This document shows positions 55,722-64,000 of a stretch of 64,000 nt of DNA, piece after piece. The notes beneath the pieces were generated by a model. It saw only the letters and a program-made list of their open reading frames with translations. It was not told the DNA's origin and made no database searches. The stretch's first letter is position 1. Every line of letters begins with the position of its first letter. The DNA is taken from contig JAMPXB010000012.1 of NCBI GenBank assembly GCA_023701435.1, positions 37,527 to 101,526 on the forward strand, read 5' to 3'. The translations under genes and the position numbers were made by a program. This DNA comes from Bacteriovoracaceae bacterium (GTDB lineage Bacteria > Bdellovibrionota > Bacteriovoracia > Bacteriovoracales > Bacteriovoracaceae).

Positions 55722-56342
55722 ATGAAAACACTAAATAAAGAAGCTCAAACTAAAATAACGCCATCTGATGCGATTGATTTATTAAGACATGGAAATGAGC
55801 GTTTTATAAAAAATCTTAAGATTAACAGAAATCTTCTTCAACAGGTCAATGAAACATCTGACTCACAACATCCATTCGCTGTCATCATCAGTTGCATGGA
55901 TTCTAGAACCTCTGCTGAACTTGTGTTCGATCAGGGATTGGGAGACATCTTTAGTATTCGTATCGCTGGGAATGTCATTAACGAAGACATCCTTGGTAGT
56001 GCAGAATTCGGATGCAAAGTAGTAGGCGCAAAAATAGTTTTAGTTCTAGGTCATACAGGCTGTGGGGCTATAAAAGGAGCTGTTAACAATGTCGATTTGG
56101 GACATTTGCATTTTATAACCAGAAAGATTCAAAGATGCTTGCCCACAATAAATAAATCCAACCCCAATAGCAGTGTTGAAGATATCTGCGCACATGTAAC
56201 AAAAGAAAACGTACTGCAAGGGATTAAGGACTTGAGAACAAGTTCTACAATCCTGGCCGCCATGGAACATAATAATGAAATTAAAATAGTTGGTGGGCTC
56301 TATGATGTTTCAACAGGTGAAGTAGCTTTCTTTGAGGAGTAA
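55722..56342 (+). CDS. Beta-class carbonic anhydrase
   Basis: A 206-residue enzyme interconverting CO2 and bicarbonate. Zinc ligands are C58, H111 and C114 (SCMDSR; GHTGCGAIK), and the Asp/Arg pair D60-x-R62 is intact. No signal peptide, so it is cytosolic. Its neighbours are the small lipoprotein and a broken DUF1275 gene. The NhaR-like regulator upstream suggests control by ion or pH stress. Confidence 0.93.
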   Translation: MKTLNKEAQTKITPSDAIDLLRHGNERFIKNLKINRNLLQQVNETSDSQHPFAVIISCMDSRTSAELVFDQGLGDIFSIRIAGNVINEDILGSAEFGCKVVGAKIVLVLGHTGCGAIKGAVNNVDLGHLHFITRKIQRCLPTINKSNPNSSVEDICAHVTKENVLQGIKDLRTSSTILAAMEHNNEIKIVGGLYDVSTGEVAFFEE

Positions 56343-56361
56343 CTAGCACAAAGGTGAGCGC

Positions 56362-57123
56362 TTGATTTATCTAGAAAGCACATCGGAAATATATAAACAT
56401 CATAATGTACTCATTTGGCTTACATCATCATTTAAGGCAGGGTTCATTAACTCTGCCGGCTTTCTTGCTGCTGGTAAATTCGTATCACATGTAACGGGTT
56501 TTGGTACCCAAACAGGGATCGCCATTGGACACGAGGATTACTTCTTTGGGATTGAGCTTCTATTTATACCTGTCGCCTTTATCTTCGGTGGAGTGACGAC
56601 GTCACTCATTCTGGACCAAAACTATAGGAAAAATAAATATCCACCCTACTATATTGGCCAGGGGTTTATAACTCTAATGATTGCTGTGGTGATCTAGATG
56701 GGTGAGACGATGAAATTAACGAATATACCATTTGACTACGACAATAGATACGATTTCCAAGAGCTGTTTATTATATCAAGTCTATGTTTTATTGGTGGTT
56801 TTAAAAACAGTCTAGTCACCTGGGCAACTTACGGAAAGATCAGAGTTACCCACTTAACAGGACTTTCTACAGATATTGGATTAAATCTTATCCGTACATT
56901 CAAAAAAAACTATCCCAACCCTCGAATGCAAGAAAATCGAATTGTTAATATTGTAAGGATACTTACGTTCACTTGCTTCTCATTAGGTGCCATCAGCTCA
57001 GCTATCGTTATTCCCCAGATTGGCTATAAGGGTTTCTTAATTGTCTTTGTAATATCCCTAATGATGACGTTAATTTCCATTTTTGATTTTAGGAAAAGGA
57101 AAGTGTTACTTAAGGCCACCTAA
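56362..57123 (+). pseudogene. DUF1275 (YoaK-like) membrane protein interrupted by an amber codon
   Basis: From a TTG at 56362 (AGGTGAG ahead) the frame reads SSFKAGFINSAGFLAAGKFVSHVTGFGTQTG, the DUF1275 start, and meets TAG at 56695. The next codon is ATG in the same frame, and the second half (GGFKNSLVTWATYGKIRVTHLTGLSTDIG) completes the family pattern to 57123. Readthrough would give about 253 residues, a normal YoaK length. Two separately made halves are possible but unlikely. Confidence 0.75.
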
Positions 57124-57197
57124 ATTTCTGCGGGAGAATTTAGTAGGTCTGTACTTTTTAAGATTGAATGCATAGTCTCCCCTCAAAATATTGAGGA

Positions 57198-58570
57198 ATG
57201 ACCATGATCTACATACTAGCATTGCTATTTTCGATGAGTTCATTTGCTTATAACTGTACGGCTTTCTGGGCCAATGGTTTTCCGGATGCGGATGTCACAA
57301 GAGAAGAAGTCCAGTGCGACGAGTTTCTTCCTGTAGCACCAATTAATCCTCGGATAAAAATTTATTTAACGAATGGAGCCGCTGTCACAGAAGAATTGAA
57401 GACTTCGATGAGAGTCATGGCGAGTGCTCTATCCTACGCTTTTGCCAAGTACGATGGCTTAGGAAATATGCTAACCGTGAAGGCAATCCTTTAACACCGT
57501 CCTCACTATTCTGACCCCAATGCTCCCATCCTCTTCTACCCGCTTTCATTGGCCCTGAGTAAACGTCACTTTGAACAACTGGCGGCTCATGAACTTTTTC
57601 ACTACTTTCAGAAAAAGAACTTTAAAGAGCAAGTCAGTGTCGTGACCAACCAGAATGAAGGAATGTGGTGATTTGAAGGTATGGCCCAAATCTTTTCAAA
57701 CTTCGTTTATCACGCTCATGACTTTGAATACCATAGCTATTTTGCCCCCCTTACTCCTGAAACTCCTCTCTATGAACAGGAGTCACCTTACCGTTTGGTC
57801 CACTTTTTTCAGTCTCATTTTTTAACAACACTGGAATGTCTGAAAGACGGCTCGTTGAAGTGATGAGAACTTTTCCAACTTCCGCTTTAGGAGATGAAGC
57901 TCAGTTGGCAGCAAGAATCCCTCAGATCGCCGACAAGTTTCATAAATATGCGGAGGAATTAACTGCTGGAACCCTTCGTGACTCTTCGGGAGCTATCGCC
58001 CCTTTAAGGGCCAATCCAACAGTCACTGTGCTTAGCAATGCCGTAAGACAGGAAGTGCGCCTTTCTTACACAGACTTCACTGTCCAACCAACAAGGATAA
58101 TCTTTCCTGCCGGTTATCGTTACCGACATACACATAATCTTCCGGGTCCTGCTAAGGTCACCATGAAGAAAGCCGAAGCCTTCCTGAAAAGGACAATAGG
58201 ATCCATCCCTGGTACTGAAGTTCGGGGAGCGGCTGGAAGTTATCGAGCAACTTTTCTTGAGTCAGGTGAGGCCTATTTCAAACCGTAAGAAGTAACGACA
58301 CTCTTTCATATGCGACGAATGGAAGATGTCACCATCAAAAAGAACATCATAAATGGCTCGGCACAGTCCCAATACTCCACCGGCGAGGGAATGATTGTGA
58401 CAAGCGATGGAAGAACCCACGAACAAACAATCACTCCTCCCTTTGAAAGGGGAACGCACCACTTTACCTAGGGATGTGAAGGAGACACCCTTATTTATAA
58501 AGATGCACTCGGTGTAGGTCCAAGTGGATCAAACATGACCTTTGATTATGTCTTTCGCAGAATTCAATAG
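57198..58570 (+). pseudogene. Exported zinc metallopeptidase, heavily decayed
   Basis: A signal-peptide start (IYILALLFSMSSFA) leads into one open frame interrupted by TAA at 57492 and TGA near 57669. It holds LAAHELFHYFQKK (HExxH) and NEGMW-stop-FEGMAQIF, a likely third zinc ligand Glu of a gluzincin. A frame change follows at about 57840-57860. The second frame runs SERRLVEVMRTFPTSALGDEAQLAA to TAA at 58286, then continues recognisably past TAG near 58468 to 58570. Four stops and a frameshift make a functional product very unlikely. Confidence 0.8.
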
Positions 58571-58647
58571 CTTTTGCGCACTTCAAGATAAAAAATTTAG
58601 TTAGTCTTAGTTAGAGATGACACACTGAAATTTTTTAGTCTCATGCT

Positions 58648-59295
58648 ATGGGATTAATCCGCTTTTTGCTTCTCATTATCCTCCTTCTTCCACTTTACTC
58701 AATTAGTGCCGATGAACGCCATATGGTGAGTTTTGGTCCCTCCGGATTTGGCTGGAGTGGCTCAGTTGAACGAATTAATTCCGACAAGGGGTCACCGTTT
58801 GATCATGTTGGTAACTTTTTGAACGAGATCGGTTTTAATTACGCCTATCGATTTACCGATGAAATGCAACTGGGTGGATTTTACCAAACCTGGCATCAGG
58901 AATATAAGTTCTATTCAAATAATAGTAATTCGACATCCAGTGATCTTGAAACCCAATTCTATGGATTATTCCTATTGTACAATTTTTCACCAGAAATTAA
59001 TGCAAGTTATTTTATGGGAGTGAGTCTATCCTTTCATAATTACGAAGAGGAGAACTCGGGCGATTTTAATAATGCCGAAAATAAAACCCCCTTTGAACTG
59101 GATGATACAGGTGTAACTTATGAAGTTGTATGGGGAAAAAGATTTTCGCTGATGAAATGGAACATTAATCACTTAACTTATTCACCACAACTTGGAATTT
59201 TTTATCGCACACATGGAAAAGATTTTGACGATCAAAAAATTACTAAAGGAGTTGGTTTTAACATACAAGCAATCAAGTTTGATTTTCTCTTCTAG
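58648..59295 (+). CDS. Outer-membrane beta-barrel protein (OmpW-like size)
   Basis: A 215-residue protein with a signal peptide (MGLIRFLLLIILLLPLYSISA), alternating amphipathic strands with many Tyr and Phe, and a terminal KFDFLF that fits barrel-assembly recognition. It is intact although both neighbours are decayed. No specific family was recognised. Confidence 0.7.
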   Translation: MGLIRFLLLIILLLPLYSISADERHMVSFGPSGFGWSGSVERINSDKGSPFDHVGNFLNEIGFNYAYRFTDEMQLGGFYQTWHQEYKFYSNNSNSTSSDLETQFYGLFLLYNFSPEINASYFMGVSLSFHNYEEENSGDFNNAENKTPFELDDTGVTYEVVWGKRFSLMKWNINHLTYSPQLGIFYRTHGKDFDDQKITKGVGFNIQAIKFDFLF

Positions 59296-59378
59296 TTTCT
59301 GACGACATCACTAAAACATTTCGCTCTTGATCAAATCGGGGTTGCCTCTAAGATAGGCCTCTACCGAAGATCTTTTTT

Positions 59379-60123
59379 TTGAAAATCACATTATTGTTTT
59401 TAATAATGGTATTACCCACTATCACCTCATGTTCTCTCATATGAAGGAGAGGTCAGTGGGGTAAAAATGCTTTGTGGCCGATTAGAAGCTCAAGAATTTC
59501 CAGGGCCATAAAAAATAATGCTTCGAGTATTCATGTATGGGCCCCTATGCTTGCTGCGGGAACCATTCACTGGGCCAGTTATGATGAAAAAATCTCTCAA
59601 TGGGCGGTGAAAGAGAAGCCGTTTTATACCACTCAAGAGAATACTAGCTTCTGGAGTGATAGGAACATCTCCATACTCCTCTATGAGATGTATCTATCCG
59701 TACTATTGACTCCTTCCATAGGCGAAGACGAATCTCTTGCCCAGTATGCCTGGGAAAAACAAAAGGGGGCCTGGTGGTGAACCTTGCCTCACAATCCAAC
59801 CACGACACTAGGAATCAGATAGCAAAAACATTTCGGCGGCAAAGACCGAATCTCGAATGAGCTTTCTATCAGGGCACTCTACTGAAGACTCTCATCTACG
59901 TACCGGGATAAAAGCGGCGAATACCACATTGGCCGCAGGAACCCTTTGGGCAAGGCCGGAAGGGCAAAGACATTACCCCAGTGATGTTCTGGTGGGATAT
60001 GCCCTTGGAACCTTTCTCTCAGGATTTATTTATGATTCGTTGATGAATCTAGATTCCGATGAGAGTTTTTCCATTATTCCTCTTGGTGATCAGGCCTCCG
60101 CCAGCTATTCCATTCAATTTTAA
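59379..60123 (+). pseudogene. PAP2-superfamily phosphatase lipoprotein, decayed
   Basis: A TTG at 59379 starts a lipoprotein signal (LLFLIMVLPTITSC) that meets TGA near 59445. The same frame continues WPIRSSRISRAIKNNASSIHVWAPMLAAG to 59780. A shift near a run of G leads to a frame reading NLASQSNHDTRNQIAKTF then RRQRPNLE. A second shift leads to MSFLSGHST and GQRHYPSDVLVGYALGTFLSGFIYDSLMNL. RRQRPN, SGH and RHYPSD are the three PAP2 catalytic motifs. Sequence usually found between SGH and LRTG is also missing. Confidence 0.8.
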
Positions 60124-60127
60124 TTCA

Positions 60128-60616
60128 TTATATCCGCACCGGTATCAATCTCATATAAGCATCGTCATGATACTCATCCTTTCTAATGATTGTGAAATGA
60201 GGAATTGTTCCGGTTGATGAATCTTGAACAACATCAAATTCAACGACGTAATCAGAACGAGTGAGATATTCAAGTCTCTCTCTGAGCATTTTCTCTCTGT
60301 GTCTACCTTTCATTAATAAGTAATGTAGATACTCGAGCGACCACGGTAAAGCTGTCTCACCGAAGAAAACTCCGATGTAAAGCTTGTCAGGTTCCGCAGT
60401 AGATATCCGACGGTCGAGCCAGGCGCATGTTCCTGTAGCAAGTCTTTCACCTTGGGCACCAGATGGATAAAGATTTTTCTTTATCTTTGCAACGGGACCG
60501 AAAGGAATATGATCCACTTTATTTATAATTTCAAAGGGGCCGCGACACATCATTCGGTAAGCAAAAACATTGCCAGAGAACAGGGCCATTAAGAAGGAAA
60601 ATAAAACGAACTTCAT
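60128..60616 (-). CDS. Exported protein of unknown function
   Basis: A 162-residue protein from the ATG at 60616 (GAGGTGATT ahead), with signal peptide MKFVLFSFLMALFSGNVFA. The mature chain is basic, with two Cys (MMCRGPF, GTCAWLDR) that could form a disulphide. The CAWLDR segment recalls small secreted hypothetical proteins. No function can be given. Confidence 0.65.
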   Translation of the reverse strand: MKFVLFSFLMALFSGNVFAYRMMCRGPFEIINKVDHIPFGPVAKIKKNLYPSGAQGERLATGTCAWLDRRISTAEPDKLYIGVFFGETALPWSLEYLHYLLMKGRHREKMLRERLEYLTRSDYVVEFDVVQDSSTGTIPHFTIIRKDEYHDDAYMRLIPVRI

Positions 60617-60783
60617 AATCACCTCACTTTGGACCATTTTTATAAGCTTATGTATTAGGTCATGTATAGAAATAATTTTTTACGCTCTTCACCAAGATCC
60701 TTGAGTTTAAAATAAGTTCTAATACATTTATTTATTCATCCTCAAACGTAACAATATCTTGTGTACCTTCAACAGGAGCCCGT

Positions 60784-61761
60784 ATGAATACATTAATGTT
60801 AAAAAAACTTATGGCAGAAGGGATTGGAACGGCCTGGCTTGTATTAGGTGGTTGTGGGTCAGCTGTACTTGCAGCAGCTTTTCCCGAAGTTGGAATAGGC
60901 CTTCTAGGCGTTTCTCTTGCCTTTGGATTGACAGTGGTAACAATGGCCTATGCCATTGGACCAATTTCTGGCTGTCACTTAAATCCCGCAGTTACAATAG
61001 GATTGATGGTAGCTGGAAAGCATCCTAAGTCAGAAGTTTTCCCGTATATATTTGCTCAATCTGTTGGTGGAATCATCGGCGCAGGAATTCTTTATATGAT
61101 TGCAACCGGTAAAGCGGATGCTTCTATTGGTGGTTTTGCCACCAACGGTTATGGTGAGCACTCGCCTGGCGGCTATACTGCGCTGGCGGGATTTGTCACA
61201 GAATTTATTGCGACAGCATTCTTTCTCTTTGTGATCTTAGGCTCCACAAACAAGTTAGCACCTTCGGGCTTTGCTCCTCTCTCCATTGGATTATGCCTGA
61301 CACTAATTCACCTGTTTACCATTCCAATAACAAATACTTCCGTCAACCCTGCTAGAAGTTTAGGACCTGCTCTTTTCCTAGGTGGGTTTGCTTTGAAACA
61401 GCTTTGGCTTTTCTGGTTAGCCCCGATCATGGGTGCTGCCTTGGGCTCGTATGTTTATAAGTACATCTATTCAGAAAGCGGAAAGCACATTGAAGAAAAA
61501 ACACGAAAACCTGTCGAGGAAATTATTCAGCCTCCGAGAAGTCTTGGTCAGTCTATGCGAAAAATTATTACACCCTTGCTTTCATTATTGCTCATTATTT
61601 ATTCAACAGTTTCACAGGCAGGCCTTCTGTTTGAACCGGCCGTTGGTTATAATTTCACATCTAAAACTCGACTACAGAAAAATTATAATTCCGGGGACGG
61701 GATCGGTTATGGTGGACGACTGGGTTATATATCCGGGACGTTTCAGTTAGGGTTTGATTAA
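60784..61761 (+). CDS. aqpZ: Aquaporin Z-like channel fused in frame to the start of an outer-membrane protein gene
   Basis: Residues 1-230 are a complete six-helix aquaporin with both NPA boxes ([10 protein letters not shown] and [12 protein letters not shown]) and the AqpZ start ALIAEGIGT-like [17 protein letters not shown]. No stop follows. The frame continues through a charged linker ([16 protein letters not shown]) into [22 protein letters not shown], which is a signal peptide, and then a beta-barrel start. It stops at a TAA at 61759. A real channel-barrel fusion makes no topological sense, so the aquaporin stop was probably lost. The channel part may still work. Confidence 0.8.
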   Translation: MNTLMLKKLMAEGIGTAWLVLGGCGSAVLAAAFPEVGIGLLGVSLAFGLTVVTMAYAIGPISGCHLNPAVTIGLMVAGKHPKSEVFPYIFAQSVGGIIGAGILYMIATGKADASIGGFATNGYGEHSPGGYTALAGFVTEFIATAFFLFVILGSTNKLAPSGFAPLSIGLCLTLIHLFTIPITNTSVNPARSLGPALFLGGFALKQLWLFWLAPIMGAALGSYVYKYIYSESGKHIEEKTRKPVEEIIQPPRSLGQSMRKIITPLLSLLLIIYSTVSQAGLLFEPAVGYNFTSKTRLQKNYNSGDGIGYGGRLGYISGTFQLGFD

Positions 61762-62079
61762 TTAAAGAGTGAGATCAATATGTCGAGCGGTGATTTTGAC
61801 AAAGATATTTATGAAGAAGATCTCGGTGCCTTCTTGGATTATAAATCCGAAAGACTTTTCAAAATATATGGAGCCTATATTTTCTCGGCTACTGGTGAAA
61901 CAAAAATCAGTGATAGAAATCAGAATCTGGAAAATGGTACTGGCTTCAAATTCGGGGTAGGTGTAACTATCCTCCCACTTCTAGATGTCAATCTTGATTA
62001 CCGTAAAGTTAGATTCAACAAGGACATCGCCCCTAGATTCGATGATGCTGTCAATTTACCAATTGACTTATTTATTTAA
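61555..62079 (+). pseudogene. Outer-membrane barrel protein interrupted by an ochre codon
   Basis: It starts [22 protein letters not shown] (signal peptide) and continues [11 protein letters not shown]. After TAA at 61759 the same frame resumes LKSEINMSSGDFDKDIYEEDLGAFLDYKSERLFKIYGAYIFSATGE and runs to 62079 with continued strand-like pattern. The stop replaces what could be a Tyr codon (GAT-TAA-TTA). Its start lies inside the extended aquaporin frame. Confidence 0.65.
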
Positions 62080-62116
62080 ATCACTAATAAAAATTTCATT
62101 GTATTTGAATCGGATA

Positions 62117-62139
62117 GGGCCGTGGTTGAACCACGGCCC
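62117..62139. terminator. Terminator hairpin
   Basis: GGGCCGTGG and CCACGGCCC form a 9-bp GC-rich stem with a 5-base loop, followed on the plus strand by ACCTTTTAA. It lies between the aquaporin/barrel region and the convergent exported-protein gene. Confidence 0.75.
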
Positions 62140-62164
62140 ACCTTTTAATCAAAATCACTGTTCA

Positions 62165-63418
62165 TTAGTAACCATCAACATCTGAACCTACAAAAGTACA
62201 AACCCCAGTCTTGCCTGCCATGTAGCCAAGGCTGCCGCTGGTACAGATTCCTAACAAGTTTGTCGGGTCAACAATCCTCTGGACTTCCAGACTTTCCAGT
62301 CCTGCTTCACCACTACCAACGGATGTATAACCATAATCAAGTAGAACACTCGGTATACCACCATCGTTTTCATCAACACAACGAACATTGGCAATGGATG
62401 AGACTTCTTGAATCACATTATCAAAAAGATTAAAACCTACCGGAGAACAGTTATTTTCATCAGGGCAGGCTGCGACAACTGGATAACTTACATTACCAGA
62501 GAGCTCATCGAAAAAAGTGATAAAATTAATGCTGTTTACCGGCAAAGGTGACCCTGTTGGTACAGATGATACAAAAGCATTACTTTGACCATTACAAAAG
62601 CCCGGTGAATGAGTGCCAGGATATTCCGAAGAAACCACCGAGAGTAGAGTTTTGTCGTTACTGAAAATCATACTAACATCAGTAGCACCATTATTATCCC
62701 ACTTCCCTAGATGGATGGCCGCTCCCGGATCTCCCAGGACAATACTGACTTTGGGTACTGTTGTAACTTCTCCAGTATCAGCATTAATAATCACACCATT
62801 AAGCATGTCCATCAATAAACTGATTTGTAATTTCACAGCAGCTCCAAGGCCCAAATCCAGTTCACCAGTGTTGGGATTAATCTGCCCTTCTGCTGTAAAG
62901 ATATCATCCCCTGTTTCACAATTATTATTTTGACCGTCGGCAACTACACATAAAGGTTTTTTAAAGTAAGTAGTCGTACAATTTTGATCAAGGGATGAAA
63001 CGGAAACGTTGAGAAAATTTAAAGTTCCAGGATTAACGGTGCTTACTTTTCCGTTGGCCTGTCCAAAGAGATAGTCCCCTTTATTAATCAAAGCACCACT
63101 TCGTCCATTATATTTGGCTGCATGAATCGTCAGGAGAATATTAGTGTTGTAACAAAGACTGATGGATTTATAGCGGCCGTATCCAATTGTAATATCCTTC
63201 AGCGTTTGATTAGCAAAATCCGGATCTGACTTCTTGAAAGTATGGGCCACAGGACTTTGAAATAGTCCATAATTGTCATCATCCATCATAGTAAGTTGTG
63301 CCGAATTAAATATATATGTCACTGAGGTTGGTGTCACTGGACCTTTTTCTTGGGCCAGAATAGCGGTGGATGTCGTCATGGCCAGAGTTACTAGTACTGA
63401 TTTAAACTTTTTAAACAT
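62165..63418 (-). CDS. Large exported protein of unknown function
   Basis: A 417-residue protein with signal peptide MFKKFKSVLVTLAMTTSTAILA. The mature part is beta-rich and Asn/Gly/Ser-rich, with about ten cysteines (SLCYNT, QNCTTT, PLCVVA, NNCETG, GFCNGQ, AACPDENNC, VRCVDE, GICTSG, GVCTFV) that suggest disulphides. It has acidic stretches that could bind Ca2+ (NNNCETGDD, INADTGE). It follows a small lipoprotein gene by nine bases with a TAGGAGG site. Function unknown. Confidence 0.75.
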   Translation of the reverse strand: MFKKFKSVLVTLAMTTSTAILAQEKGPVTPTSVTYIFNSAQLTMMDDDNYGLFQSPVAHTFKKSDPDFANQTLKDITIGYGRYKSISLCYNTNILLTIHAAKYNGRSGALINKGDYLFGQANGKVSTVNPGTLNFLNVSVSSLDQNCTTTYFKKPLCVVADGQNNNCETGDDIFTAEGQINPNTGELDLGLGAAVKLQISLLMDMLNGVIINADTGEVTTVPKVSIVLGDPGAAIHLGKWDNNGATDVSMIFSNDKTLLSVVSSEYPGTHSPGFCNGQSNAFVSSVPTGSPLPVNSINFITFFDELSGNVSYPVVAACPDENNCSPVGFNLFDNVIQEVSSIANVRCVDENDGGIPSVLLDYGYTSVGSGEAGLESLEVQRIVDPTNLLGICTSGSLGYMAGKTGVCTFVGSDVDGY

Positions 63419-63427
63419 AATTTCCTC

Positions 63428-63571
63428 CTAAAATTTGCTCGCTTTAACTTTCACAGGAACACCATTCTTAGTGCTGTTACTCTTGGATTTTTTTTCATTA
63501 CAACTACAAACGGCAATGAACAGAAACAGGACTAATGTATACTTCCCTAATTTTGATAAAGACGTTTTCAT
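63428..63571 (-). CDS. Small lipoprotein
   Basis: A 47-residue protein with GAGGAG ahead of the ATG at 63571. The signal YTLVLFLFIAVCSC ends in a lipobox-like CSC, and the mature part is short and basic (NEKKSKSNSTKNGVPVKVKASKF). It is the first gene of an operon with the large exported protein. It may anchor or escort it, but this is only inferred from position. Confidence 0.65.
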   Translation of the reverse strand: MKTSLSKLGKYTLVLFLFIAVCSCNEKKSKSNSTKNGVPVKVKASKF

Positions 63572-64000
63572 TTTTTATCTCCTCTTGAGATGAAAGTTGT
63601 TCTTCAATATGAAAAATTGATACGCTTCTACGCCATCTGAACTCCTTGTTCGATTTATAGAATATTGAAAATGGTGATTGGAAATAAATGTGCGACCTGG
63701 ATACTCGGTCACAAGCTATTGAGCAAGGTCCATGCCAGCTCTTGGGATGGACTTTAAGGCAGCGGTTCCCGGCCTATGCTCCTAAAATTCCTTATTTTCA
63801 ATTGGTTTGCAGAAAGACGTAAGGATCCGAACCACTTATCAGCAGCTTTGGTGTGTTGTTTTTTTGATCACTGAATTGTCTAACTTCTATACACTTTTGG
63901 GGATCGGTTTTTGCCATCGAGCAAATTTTTCAACAGCTATTGGCGAATTTGCCTGATCTGTTGCCAGTTTTAATGATGAAAGACCATAGGTCTAGCCAAG
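63572..64000. other. About 430 bases without a convincing gene
   Basis: The left end should hold the promoter of the minus-strand lipoprotein operon. At 63725-63755 AAGGTCCAT and ATGGACTTT arms, with an inner CCA/TGG pair, form a hairpin. Further right, short minus-strand frames look weakly protein-like, but none has a start with a ribosome site and an open length. I see no recognisable RNA family or transposase. Confidence 0.5.

Noticed and set aside
56362..62079. A recoded genetic code or programmed readthrough to explain the many internal stops.
   Set aside because: All three stop codons occur together with frameshifts and deletions, and intact neighbours end normally at the same codons. 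Gene decay explains this better.
63798..63917. A 39-codon minus-strand frame, and nearby protein-like stretches in two other frames, as a possible transposase remnant.
   Set aside because: No start signal and no transposase motif; the frames are short and not joined.
1..64000. CRISPR arrays, tRNA or rRNA genes, integrase/attachment sites.
   Set aside because: I looked for regular repeats, cloverleaf arms and integrase motifs and saw none.

Overview
The window is moderately AT-rich, densely coded bacterial DNA on both strands. Many genes are joined by 4-base ATGA overlaps, and good AGGAG ribosome sites are common. Exported proteins, lipoproteins and secreted hydrolases are abundant: patatin, trypsin-like, papain-like, transglutaminase-like and glycoside hydrolase types. 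Together with a RegB/RegA pair and many beta-barrel proteins, this suggests a Gram-negative predator-type proteobacterium of the Bdellovibrionota, perhaps the Bacteriovorax/Peredibacter group. That placement is inference from gene content; no rRNA or other phylogenetic marker is present. I found no tRNA, rRNA, CRISPR array, intact transposase or prophage.

Layout. 1-1341: the N-terminal part of RecQ and a DUF3820 protein. 1441-7391: two cation/proton antiporters flanking an exported unknown and a small MgtC/DUF4010-like membrane protein. 7385-9710: a HAD phosphatase, an esterase, and a wrecked divergent flavodoxin-oxidoreductase/TetR pair. 9730-13995: an exported helical protein plus a papain-like lipoprotein, a VF530 protein, RlmG and a DMT transporter. 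14057-17956: a RegBA two-component system divergent from an OprC-type copper TonB receptor. 17953-20645: TldD/TldE. 20700-29111: mostly stress and redox genes (SRPBCC, nitroreductase-like, DUF1264 lipoprotein, two OsmC proteins, RadD helicase, a broken BLUF photoreceptor, pirin, YceI).

29220-34961 is a run of secreted or lipid-anchored hydrolases with a membrane glycosyltransferase. 35138-42726 holds transporters (AbgT, FUSC-like, SulP, HMA-CDF), a PAS histidine kinase and a barstar-family protein that carries a signal peptide. 42784-50576 holds the RoxA ribosomal oxygenase, an acetyltransferase, a LysR regulator, a GH79-like lipoprotein, a DOPA-dioxygenase-family protein, an OmpA lipoprotein and an RNase D-like exonuclease.

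50677-62079 is striking for gene decay. It contains an arylsulfatase with a deletion and frameshifts, a DUF1275 protein cut by an amber codon, a metallopeptidase with four stops and a frameshift, a PAP2 phosphatase lipoprotein with a stop and frameshifts, and an aquaporin whose frame runs into an outer-membrane protein gene that is itself interrupted by a stop. Intact genes lie between them (histidine kinase, LysR, carbonic anhydrase, beta-barrel protein). The window ends with an operon of a small lipoprotein and a large exported protein of unknown role, then about 430 bases with no convincing gene.

No wholly new multi-gene system is proven here. The most promising leads are the exported barstar, the RegBA/copper-receptor module with a palindrome between its halves, the papain-like lipoprotein operon, an apparent ATT start codon, and the small overlapping gene ahead of the HMA-CDF transporter.
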